A DNA stretch of 9,827 nt from Cyanobacteriota bacterium (lineage in GTDB: Bacteria > Cyanobacteriota > Cyanobacteriia > Leptolyngbyales > Leptolyngbyaceae). How positions within the stretch are numbered: the first letter of the stretch is position 1; each line of letters starts with the position of its first letter. Shown piece by piece: positions 1 through 6,366 of the stretch. A model generated the notes under the pieces. The model was not told the origin of the DNA, did no database searches, and was given only the letters and a program-made list of their open reading frames with translations. The position numbers were made by a program, and so were the translations under genes. The stretch is from the NCBI GenBank assembly GCA_027482985.1, contig JAIXVO010000379.1:1-9827 (forward strand), written 5' to 3'.

Positions 1-183
1 AAGGAGACGGGAGGGAGAGGGAGAGGGACGAAGGAGCCAGAAGTCAGGAGGGCAAGCAAGAGAACTGCTGCGACATCAGGCTGGCTGTTCACTGTTGTCT
101 TCCTTGCCCTCACCTGCCTGTCCCCCAACTCCTGACTCCTGACTCCTCCCTTCTGCCCGCTGCCCTCGACCCTCTGCCTTTCC
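1..183. repeat. Repeat-rich intergenic spacer with heptamer tandem repeat
   Basis: No gene is visible here. The first 60 bases are strongly purine-rich and bases 100-183 strongly pyrimidine-rich. At 128-148 there is a short heptamer array, ACTCCTG, ACTCCTG, ACTCCTC, which resembles the short tandemly repeated repetitive sequences of cyanobacterial spacers. GAGGGCAAG (48-56) and CTTGCCCTC (103-111) form a perfect 9-bp inverted repeat. GTCAGGAG (43-50) is also complementary to the heptamer array. The stretch lies downstream of the TPR gene, so it could fold in that transcript's 3' end, but neither arm is followed by a T-tract. Confidence 0.5.
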
Positions 184-1692
184 CTATTTGCCCGCTTCGC
201 GAATCAGATCGCTCCAAGTGGCGATCGCAAGAAAAATCCCGGCGACGACCCAGGCGACGGTCTGACTGCTGGTGGCGAAGAGGGCACTGATCCCCAGGAT
301 GATGACGGCAGGGAGTTTGTGTTTGACTAAGCGATCGCCCGTCGCCCGCAAATCTTGCCAGAGGCGATCGCGTTCCTGGAGGGTGCAATTGCCGAAGAGG
401 TGATTCACGAGTTGCCCGGTGGTTAGCAGCGTGTAGAGGCGGCTGCGGGTGGCATCGGCGAAGTTGGGTTGGAGGTTGAGGGCATGGTCGAAGCTGGCGA
501 TCGCGGCATCAAATTGTCCGACTCGGCGTAACATCAGCCCGCGTTGGTGCCAGAGTTGGGGCTGATCGGGTTGTAAGTCGAGTGCCTGGTCATAACTGGC
601 GATCGCGGCGGTGTCGCGGTGTAGTTTCTGTAACGCCTCGGCTTTGGTCGCCCAGAGTTCTGGTTGCTGAGGATTGATGGCTAACGACTGTTCACAACTG
701 GCGATCGCGTCCTCAAACTGCTGGAGATCGCGCAGGATCAAAGCTCGAATCCGCCAGGGATACTCATTGTCGGGGTCGGCGGCGATCGCTTCATCGCAAC
801 AGGCGAGGGCGGTTTGGGGGCGCTGCTGACGGGCATAGACTACCGCTTTTAAGCTTAGGGCTTTGGGATGAGACGGGTTTAAGTCCAGACATTTCTCCAG
901 CGTTTGGAGTGCCTCCGGATGACGGCGCAATGCCACCAGCAATGCCGCGCGATCGCACCACAAATTTGCCTCGTCAGGAGCCAAATTCAGCGCTGTGTCA
1001 TAGCTCTTTAACGCCTGTTCCGGTTGCTGCATATCCCGCAAGACATCGCCCCGGTGTTTCCAGGTTTTGACATCATCGGGTTTTAAGTCCAGCAGGCGAT
1101 CGTAGCTAGCCAGGGCTTCTGGGTAGCGGTGGAGGTGATGCAGCAGTTGACTCCGTTGCCGCCAAGCCTGGAGATGGGTCGGTTGTAGGTGCACAACCTG
1201 ATCAAAGCTGTCGAGGGCCAACAACTCGCGATTTAATTTCGCCAGCGATAAGCCCCGGTTGTACCAGGCGATCGCCAAATCAGGTCGCAGTTGAACAGCG
1301 CGATCGTAATTGGTGATGGCGGCTTCATACCGACCCAGATAGTGCAGGGCGATCGCCCGGTATTGCCACGTGTCAGCGTCATCCGGGGCGAGGGCGATCG
1401 CTCGATCACAGCTCTCGACGGCTTCCTCATAGCGTCCCACGCGCTTCAGCACATTGCCGCGATCGCTCCAGGCGCGGGCAAAGTCGGGTTTCAGGTCTAC
1501 CGCCTGGTTAAAGCAGGCGATCGCGTCCCCCAACTGCTGTTGCTCCACGCACTGGCGACCCTGTTGATACAGCAGCAAGGCTTTGAGCGGATGGGGGGTG
1601 GCGGCATTCTCAAGTTGCTGTGCCCGTTCCGCTTCCGTCCAGGCAGCAGCTTGCTCATACTCCGCCGCTGAAAAGTCAGCCGATTGACTCAT
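184..1692 (-). CDS. Tetratricopeptide (TPR) repeat protein with C-terminal membrane hairpin
   Basis: The 502-residue product begins with about 37 Ala/Glu/Gln-rich residues. Eleven gapless 34-residue TPR units follow (about 38-411), most with W/R near the start, G/A-x-x-L in the middle and a closing L-x-P-D/N type turn (for example DLKPDF, ALAPDD, DLQPDQ). TPR arrays are protein-binding superhelices. After a linker (412-458) come two hydrophobic segments, about 460-475 and 478-493, separated by a short turn, so the array is probably held at a membrane with both ends on the same side. The partner is unknown. I chose the ATG at 1692, which has a weak GGGA upstream. An in-frame TTG at 1707 would add five residues. 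The gene is divergent from rpiA. It contains 13 perfect GCGATCGC octamers, many falling where a repeat encodes Ala-Ile-Ala. The TPR call is certain; the cellular role cannot be told. Confidence 0.93.
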   Translation of the reverse strand: MSQSADFSAAEYEQAAAWTEAERAQQLENAATPHPLKALLLYQQGRQCVEQQQLGDAIACFNQAVDLKPDFARAWSDRGNVLKRVGRYEEAVESCDRAIALAPDDADTWQYRAIALHYLGRYEAAITNYDRAVQLRPDLAIAWYNRGLSLAKLNRELLALDSFDQVVHLQPTHLQAWRQRSQLLHHLHRYPEALASYDRLLDLKPDDVKTWKHRGDVLRDMQQPEQALKSYDTALNLAPDEANLWCDRAALLVALRRHPEALQTLEKCLDLNPSHPKALSLKAVVYARQQRPQTALACCDEAIAADPDNEYPWRIRALILRDLQQFEDAIASCEQSLAINPQQPELWATKAEALQKLHRDTAAIASYDQALDLQPDQPQLWHQRGLMLRRVGQFDAAIASFDHALNLQPNFADATRSRLYTLLTTGQLVNHLFGNCTLQERDRLWQDLRATGDRLVKHKLPAVIILGISALFATSSQTVAWVVAGIFLAIATWSDLIREAGK

Positions 1693-1742
1693 AGATGATC
1701 CCGGCAAGGTAGTAAACTAAAGTCGTCACAAAAGGAATGGTT

Positions 1743-2459
1743 ATGGCAGAACTTGATCCCGCAACGTTGATGAAGAAACAGGTTGGAGAAGCGGCTGCGG
1801 CACTGGTGCAGTCAGGTACTATTGTAGGCTTGGGAACCGGGTCAACGGCGGCTTTCATGATCCAGGCATTGGGCGATCGCTTGAAATCCGGCGATCTCAA
1901 AGAGATTCAAGGCATCACCACCTCCTTTCAGGGCGAAGTGTTGGCGCGCGAATGTGGCATTCCCCTCACGACGCTGGATGTGGTGAATTACATTGATCTG
2001 GCGATCGACGGAGCCGATGAAGTCGATCCTAATCTGAATTTAATTAAAGGTGGGGGTGCCGCTCACTTTCAAGAAAAACTGGTGGAAGCCTACGCCAAAC
2101 GGTTTGTCGTGATTGTCGATAGCAGCAAGTTAGTTGACAAGCTCAACCTCAACTTCCTGTTGCCCGTGGAAGTGGTGCCCAAAGCCTTGCATCCGGTGAC
2201 GAAGGCGATCGAGAAAATGGGCGCAAAAGTCACCCTGCGGATGGGTGTGAAGAAAGCGGGACCCGTCGTTACCGATCAAGGCAACCTGATTCTGGATGTC
2301 AAATTCCCGCATGGGATTGAAGATCCCGCTGAACTGGAAAAGACCCTCAACAACATTCCCGGTGTCCTGGAAAACGGTCTTTTCGTCAACATGGCCGATC
2401 TCGTCCTCGTCGGCAGCGTCATCGACGGTCAACCCACCGTCCGCGAAATCAAGCGTTAA
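1743..2459 (+). CDS. rpiA: Ribose-5-phosphate isomerase A
   Basis: RpiA interconverts ribose 5-phosphate and ribulose 5-phosphate in the pentose phosphate pathway and, in cyanobacteria, in the regenerative part of the Calvin cycle; it is cytosolic. The 238-residue protein is of normal family length. It carries the phosphate-binding loop GLGTGSTA (29-36), the DGADEVD segment (89-95) and KGGGAA (102-107), followed by E111-K112. By comparison with the E. coli enzyme, D89, D92, K102 and E111 match the active-site Asp, Asp, Lys and the catalytic Glu. I chose the ATG at 1743 because AAAGGA at 1731-1736 sits six bases upstream of it. The in-frame ATG at 1737 directly abuts that Shine-Dalgarno sequence and would add only two residues. 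The upstream gene is divergent, so rpiA is probably transcribed alone or as the first gene. Confidence 0.97.
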   Translation: MAELDPATLMKKQVGEAAAALVQSGTIVGLGTGSTAAFMIQALGDRLKSGDLKEIQGITTSFQGEVLARECGIPLTTLDVVNYIDLAIDGADEVDPNLNLIKGGGAAHFQEKLVEAYAKRFVVIVDSSKLVDKLNLNFLLPVEVVPKALHPVTKAIEKMGAKVTLRMGVKKAGPVVTDQGNLILDVKFPHGIEDPAELEKTLNNIPGVLENGLFVNMADLVLVGSVIDGQPTVREIKR

Positions 2460-2697
2460 ATTGGCAATAGCATCCCCGTAGGGGCGTAGCATATGGCAGG
2501 TGAAACTGGAAATGTCCCCCACCCTTGCCCGCATGCCACGCCCTCCTCTCCGTGCGCCATGCCTATCAGGAGCATCACCGACGGAAATTGCTATGATTCC
2601 AGTATCTTGGAATCCCCAGCAGTATTCATGCAAACTATTTTAGATTTGCGCTGCGATCGCCCAAATGACAAACCCTTGAATTAAGGGGGACTGCATC
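2460..2697. other. Spacer between rpiA and the Uma2 gene
   Basis: No convincing gene. CCCC-GTA-GGGG forms a tight small hairpin just after the rpiA stop, and the adjoining GTAGGGGC motif recurs at 4829-4836. A perfect 7-bp stem lies at 2595-2614. Neither hairpin is followed by a T-tract. One HIP1 octamer is at 2653-2660. A 63-codon frame starting at 2493 has no Shine-Dalgarno sequence and an unlikely composition, so it is not annotated. Confidence 0.5.
2595..2614. repeat. 7-bp perfect inverted repeat upstream of the Uma2 gene
   Basis: GATTCCA and TGGAATC flank a six-base loop about 85 bases before the Uma2 start codon. It could be an operator or the tail hairpin of the rpiA transcript. There is no U-tract to support an intrinsic terminator in either direction. 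Confidence 0.4.
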
Positions 2698-3405
2698 ATG
2701 GTTCAACGCCTTGATCCCGAACAAATTTCGAGCCACTCAGAGCCAGTTCAGTTTCCCCCTGGTGATTTGTGGAGTGATGAACCACCCTTGGAATCTGATT
2801 TACATCGAGAGCAAATTGAACTGCTCATCCGATTGCTGAAGTGGCAATGGCGGCAGCGCCAGGATTTTTACGTGTCTGGCAATCTGACCATTTATTACAG
2901 CCCCAATCAGCTCAAATCTGAAGATTTCCGAGGGCCCGATTTCTTTGTGGTGCTCGGTGCCGATAACCGCGATCGCCGCAGTTGGGTGGTCTGGCAAGAG
3001 CAAGGCCAGTATCCCAACGTGATCATTGAACTGCTCTCTGATTCCACGGCAGCGACCGATCGCGGCTTGAAAAAACAAATTTATCAAGACACCTTTTGCA
3101 CGCCTGATTACTTCTGGTTCCATCCCGACACGCTGGAATTCAAAGGCTTCCATCTCGTTGAAGGCGTTTATCAAGAATTACGCGGCAATGCCGCTGGTCA
3201 TCTTTGGAGCCAACAACTTGAACTTTTTCTGGGTATCCACGAGCACAAACTGCGCTTTTTTACCGCCGAAGGCAGCTTAGTCGAATCACCAGAGGACGAA
3301 CTGCAACGTCAGCTAGACGCAGAACGGCAACGTGCTGAACAAGCAGAACAGGAATTAGCACGACTGCGAGCATTGTTGCGATCGCAAGGCATTGACCCGA
3401 CGTAA
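2698..3405 (+). CDS. Uma2 family (DUF820) putative PD-(D/E)XK endonuclease
   Basis: The 235-residue protein matches the Uma2/DUF820 family, which has the PD-(D/E)XK nuclease fold, is unusually abundant in cyanobacterial genomes, and has no firmly established role. The expected acidic core is visible: RGPD with D81, then VIIELLSDST with E111, then the lysine pair K125-K126 in GLKKQIYQ, followed by DYFWFHPDTLEFKGFHL. This order fits the D-E-x-K metal-binding site. The usual globular domain ends near residue 190. Residues about 198-228 are a Glu/Arg/Gln/Ala-rich heptad pattern likely to form a coiled coil, a common C-terminal feature in the family. The start is well supported: AAGGGGGA lies eight bases upstream of the ATG. 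It stands alone between rpiA and the aldo/keto reductase gene, with no obvious partner gene. Family assignment is strong; nuclease activity is inferred from the intact residues. Confidence 0.9.
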   Translation: MVQRLDPEQISSHSEPVQFPPGDLWSDEPPLESDLHREQIELLIRLLKWQWRQRQDFYVSGNLTIYYSPNQLKSEDFRGPDFFVVLGADNRDRRSWVVWQEQGQYPNVIIELLSDSTAATDRGLKKQIYQDTFCTPDYFWFHPDTLEFKGFHLVEGVYQELRGNAAGHLWSQQLELFLGIHEHKLRFFTAEGSLVESPEDELQRQLDAERQRAEQAEQELARLRALLRSQGIDPT

Positions 3406-3533
3406 AAGAAAACCTCATTTTTCTGGACAAACTGATTAAAGTAGAAGATGGTTTCGGTTGTGCCGCCGTCTTCAAGCTACGCAGTTGACCACAGCCGATT
3501 CCCTAACCCCTAGCCCCTCATCCCCACCCCCCT
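3406..3533. repeat. Short spacer ending in a C-rich heptamer tract
   Basis: The last 33 bases before the reductase start codon are C-rich and run as near-heptamers: CCCTAAC (3501-3507), CCCTAGC (3508-3514), CCCTCAT (3515-3521), CCCCACC (3522-3528). This resembles cyanobacterial heptamer tandem repeats. It leaves no purine-rich Shine-Dalgarno sequence before the ATG at 3534. A TTGACC hexamer at 3484-3489 could be a -35 element, but no matching -10 is seen. Confidence 0.45.
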
Positions 3534-4715
3534 ATGCTCTATCGGCGTTTTGGACGCACTGAATTACAGATGCCCGTCTTTTCCTGCGGCGGCATGCGCT
3601 ATCAGTACAAGTGGCAGGATGTGCCACTGCAAGATGTACCAGCGGAGCAGCAAGCCAATTTAGAAGCCACCATTCGGCGATCGCTGGCGGTGGGCATCAA
3701 TCACATCGAAACCGCGCGGGGCTATGGCAGTTCCGAGATGCAATTGGGGCAAATTCTGCCCACCATCCCGCGTGAAACCTTCATTTTGCAAACCAAAGTC
3801 GTCCCCACGGCTGATCCGCAGGAGTTTCGCACCAAGCTAGAGAAATCTCTCAACTACCTCCAGGTCGATCACGTCGATTTATTAGGAATTCACGGCATCA
3901 ACACCGATGAAATCCTCGATTGGACAGTGCGTTCCGGTGGTTGTCTGGATGTGGTGCGAGAATTCCAGCGGCAGGGACGGATTCGCTTTGTCGGCTTTTC
4001 AACCCATGGCCCCACCGATGTGATTGTGAGAACGTGCGAAACGGGGCAATTCGACTATGTGAATTTGCACTGGTACTACATCAATCAGCGCAACTGGGAC
4101 GCGATCGCGGCAGCGAATCGGCAAGATATGGGTGTGTTCATCATCAGTCCATCCGATAAAGGCGGGATGCTCTACAATCCGCCCCAGCGTTTAGTGGATT
4201 TGTGTGCCCCCCTCAGCCCGATCGTCTTCAATAACCTGTTTTGCCTCAGCCATTCCCAGGTACATACCTTGAGTCTGGGTGCTGCCTGCCCGGAAGACTT
4301 CGACGAACATTTGAAGACGCTGGCATATCTCGATCGCGCCGATGAGGTGCTGCCGCCGATTCTGCATCAACTGGAGCAGGGTGCCATCGATCGCTTGGGA
4401 GAAGCCTGGTACAAAACCTGGTCAGTGGGATTGCCATCGATCGATGAAACCCCCGGTCGTCTGAATTTACAGACGGTCTTGTGGCTCCATAATTTGGCGA
4501 TCGCCTATGACCTGGTGGAATACGCCCGCATGCGCTATTCCTTGTTGGGTAATGCAAGTCACTGGTTCCCCGGTGCCAAAGTCAACGAAGTCGATTTACA
4601 GGCAATTCAGCCCCTTTTGACCCGTAGCCCCCATGCCGACCAAATTCTGGATCGGTTGCAGGCCGCTCATGAGCTGTTGGGCGGGCAATCCACGCAACGC
4701 CTCTCGCAGTCTTAG
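3534..4715 (+). CDS. Aldo/keto reductase family protein (COG1453-like)
   Basis: The 393-residue protein has an N-terminal aldo/keto reductase TIM barrel (about 1-270), opening MLYRRFGRTELQMPVFSCGGMR, and a helical C-terminal region. Members of this fold usually carry out NAD(P)H-dependent carbonyl reduction; the substrate here is unknown. The classical Asp-Tyr-Lys-His tetrad maps to E59, Y64 (in HIETARGYGSSE), K88 (LQTKV) and H120 (LGIHG), so the Asp is replaced by Glu. Many COG1453 proteins carry a C-terminal CxxCxxC iron-sulfur cluster. Here the six cysteines (18, 137, 168, 224, 237, 252) are scattered and no cluster motif exists. The tail (TPGRLNLQTVLWL, EYARMRYSLLG, HWFPGAKVNEVD) otherwise follows the family pattern. 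The gene is downstream of the Uma2 gene with 128 bases between. The start ATG has no Shine-Dalgarno sequence, but the N-terminus aligns well with the family. Fold certain, chemistry uncertain. Confidence 0.9.
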   Translation: MLYRRFGRTELQMPVFSCGGMRYQYKWQDVPLQDVPAEQQANLEATIRRSLAVGINHIETARGYGSSEMQLGQILPTIPRETFILQTKVVPTADPQEFRTKLEKSLNYLQVDHVDLLGIHGINTDEILDWTVRSGGCLDVVREFQRQGRIRFVGFSTHGPTDVIVRTCETGQFDYVNLHWYYINQRNWDAIAAANRQDMGVFIISPSDKGGMLYNPPQRLVDLCAPLSPIVFNNLFCLSHSQVHTLSLGAACPEDFDEHLKTLAYLDRADEVLPPILHQLEQGAIDRLGEAWYKTWSVGLPSIDETPGRLNLQTVLWLHNLAIAYDLVEYARMRYSLLGNASHWFPGAKVNEVDLQAIQPLLTRSPHADQILDRLQAAHELLGGQSTQRLSQS

Positions 4716-4916
4716 CGAGTGCGTCACCTGTGTAAAATCACAAAAAAGCGGTAGGAGATTCCTACCGCTAACTAATCAAGAGTCTGAAATCAACCAAAAC
4801 ATTCGAGGCGGTTCTCGAAAAATTATCTGTAGGGGCAAGCTTAGCAACAGCATCATTCGCGTTCACAAACTTGTGGCAAAACTTGCCCTCCAAGGATAAA
4901 TTTTGCTCAGAAACCC
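4716..4916. other. Convergent spacer between the reductase gene and metK
   Basis: Both neighbouring genes end here. The spacer holds the terminator at 4742-4769. It also holds a weaker inverted repeat, AGGGGCAAGCTT (4831-4842) with AAACTTGCCCTC (4879-4890), matching at 9 of 12 positions. Short frames crossing the spacer lack start signals and recognisable products. Confidence 0.5.
4742..4769 (-). terminator. Intrinsic terminator downstream of metK
   Basis: AGCGGTAGGA (4747-4756) and TCCTACCGCT (4760-4769) form a perfect 10-bp stem with a 3-base loop. Read on the minus strand, the stem is followed at once by a run of T (complement of A 4742-4747), the classical Rho-independent pattern. It therefore stops transcription arriving from metK, whose stop codon is about 150 bases upstream. 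On the plus strand no T-run follows, so the stem would serve the reductase transcript only as a 3'-end hairpin. Confidence 0.85.
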
Positions 4917-6170
4917 TTAAGCGATCGAGAGCAACCTGGAGGCTTCAGCCTTTAAGAGTTCGGCTTTGTCCGTTTGCTCCCAAGGTAGATCCAGGTCATT
5001 CCGACCCAGATGCCCGTAAGCTGCCACATCTTGATAGAAGCGACCGCCCCGCTCAGCTGGCAAATTGCGCAAATTGAAGGATTGAATAATCCCCGCAGGC
5101 CGCAATTCAAAATGAGTGTTAACCAGCTCCAGCAAGCGCGTATCGTCGATCTTACCAGTGCCAAAGGTTTCAATCATGATGGACACCGGACGTGCCACCC
5201 CGATCGCATAGCTAAGTTGGACTTCGCATTTCTCAGCCAGCCCCGCAGCCACGATATTTTTCGCGACATAGCGGCAGGCATACGCCGCACTGCGATCGAC
5301 TTTGGTGGGATCCTTGCCAGAGAAGGCCCCGCCGCCGTGACGCGAATAACCACCGTAGGTATCCACAATGATTTTCCGGCCAGTCAAGCCCGCATCCCCT
5401 TGAGGCCCACCGATGACAAATTTCCCAGTCGGGTTCACTAGGTAACGGGTATTTTCATCTGGTTGGACTTCCAGGTCAGCAAAGACGGGCAACACGACCA
5501 AAGTCCAGAGATCTTCCTTGATCTTGGCTTGCACTGCCGCTTCATCCGTGATGTCGTCAATGCTGGGCGCGTGTTGGGTGGAAATCAGAATCGTGTCAAT
5601 CCCCACGGGGCGATTGTCTTCGTAGGCGATCGAGACCTGCGTTTTACCATCGGGACGCAAATAAGGCAGTTGACCCGTTTTTCGCACTGCCGCCAGTTTG
5701 CGCGAGATCCGGTGCGCCAAACAAATCGGCAGCGGCATCAGTTCCGGCGTTTCGTTGCAGGCGAACCCAAACATAATCCCCTGATCACCCGCACCTACCG
5801 CATCTAACTCATCGTTCGAGAGCTGACGGGCTTCTTGCGCCGTGTTGACCCCCTGAGCAATATCAGGCGATTGCGCGTCAAGGGCAATCAACACCGAACA
5901 ACTGTTGGCAGAAAACCCGCTGTCCACCCCGTTGTACCCAATTTCAGCGATCTTCTGGCGCGCCAAGTCGATGTAATTCACTTTGGCTTTTGAGGTAATT
6001 TCACCTGTAATCAATACCAAGCCAGTGTTAACCACCACCTCAGCAGCCACTCGGCTCAGGGGATCCTGTGCTAACAGGGCATCCAAAATAGTGTCGGAAA
6101 TTTGGTCACAGATCTTGTCTGGATGACCCTCCGTAACAGACTCCGAAGTAAATAAATAACGGCGAGACAA
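4917..6170 (-). CDS. metK: S-adenosylmethionine synthetase (methionine adenosyltransferase)
   Basis: MetK makes S-adenosylmethionine from methionine and ATP, releasing phosphate and pyrophosphate; the cytosolic enzyme is normally a tetramer using Mg2+ and K+. The 417-residue protein has the full set of landmarks: TEGHPDK with H16 and D18-K19 near the N-terminus, family signature [12 protein letters not shown] (126-137), the DPTGK-like [22 protein letters not shown] stretch, and the phosphate-binding signature GGGAFSGKD (279-287). I place the start at TTG 6170: AGGAG (minus strand, 6181-6177) is six bases upstream, and the product then starts [15 protein letters not shown], the usual cyanobacterial beginning. 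Another in-frame TTG at 6176 directly abuts the Shine-Dalgarno sequence. There is no ATG near the start. A TACAAT -10 lies about 40 bases upstream, and an intrinsic terminator follows the gene. No SAM riboswitch is recognisable in the leader. Confidence 0.97.
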   Translation of the reverse strand: MSRRYLFTSESVTEGHPDKICDQISDTILDALLAQDPLSRVAAEVVVNTGLVLITGEITSKAKVNYIDLARQKIAEIGYNGVDSGFSANSCSVLIALDAQSPDIAQGVNTAQEARQLSNDELDAVGAGDQGIMFGFACNETPELMPLPICLAHRISRKLAAVRKTGQLPYLRPDGKTQVSIAYEDNRPVGIDTILISTQHAPSIDDITDEAAVQAKIKEDLWTLVVLPVFADLEVQPDENTRYLVNPTGKFVIGGPQGDAGLTGRKIIVDTYGGYSRHGGGAFSGKDPTKVDRSAAYACRYVAKNIVAAGLAEKCEVQLSYAIGVARPVSIMIETFGTGKIDDTRLLELVNTHFELRPAGIIQSFNLRNLPAERGGRFYQDVAAYGHLGRNDLDLPWEQTDKAELLKAEASRLLSIA

Positions 6171-6176
6171 GGGCAA

Positions 6177-6181
6177 CTCCT
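6177..6181 (-). promoter_or_regulatory. Ribosome binding site deciding the metK TTG start
   Basis: On the minus strand AGGAG precedes the TTG at 6170 by six bases, normal spacing. The other in-frame TTG, at 6176, has no spacing at all. This favours the shorter 417-residue product. Confidence 0.7.
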
Positions 6182-6209
6182 ATCTTCTAGCTAAGGTTAG
6201 GGAATGGCT

Positions 6210-6215
6210 ATTGTA
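6210..6215 (-). promoter_or_regulatory. Probable metK -10 element
   Basis: TACAAT on the minus strand matches TATAAT at five of six positions, about 40 bases before the TTG start, giving a predicted leader of roughly 33 bases. The hexamers at -35 spacing (such as TTAATT, 6238-6233) are poor matches, so the promoter may need an activator or another sigma factor. Confidence 0.5.
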
Positions 6216-6285
6216 GAATCACACCACTACAGAATTAACCAACCTGGGGACAAAATGGGTGAACTTCAGCGAATCATATCACTAC
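6216..6285. repeat. Imperfect 15-bp direct repeat at the metK promoter
   Basis: GAATCACACCACTAC (6216-6230) and GAATCATATCACTAC (6271-6285) agree at 13 of 15 positions, both differences being C/T. Their starts are 55 bp apart, close to five helical turns. The first copy touches the -10 element. This is the arrangement expected of a paired regulator site; no binding factor can be named. Confidence 0.5.
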
Positions 6286-6366
6286 TATGCACCTGTATGA
6301 AGTGGAGATTAAGGTCTGGTTATTTTCTGTGATGATATAAAATTAGCGATTGCTGATTATTCCTTC

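Noticed and set aside
1684..1718. TTGACT ... TAAACT or TAGTAA as an rpiA promoter
   Set aside because: The spacing (20-23 bases) is too long for a normal promoter; kept only as a remark on the divergent region.
2130..2633. 167-codon minus-strand frame antisense to rpiA
   Set aside because: Shadow of the well-supported rpiA coding sequence, with a Gly/His/Asp-rich translation lacking motifs.
2493..2684. 63-codon plus-strand frame between rpiA and the Uma2 gene
   Set aside because: No ribosome site, Cys/Pro/Ser-rich composition unlike a conserved protein, overlaps hairpins and a HIP1 site, and nothing recognisable in the translation.
4633..5077. Two plus-strand frames crossing the metK/reductase convergent spacer
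   Set aside because: They run across the metK terminator hairpin and into metK on the opposite strand, with low-complexity translations and no start signals.
6177..6366. SAM riboswitch upstream of metK
   Set aside because: The predicted leader is only about 33 bases and no SAM-I, SAM-II or related core was recognised in the 190-base spacer.
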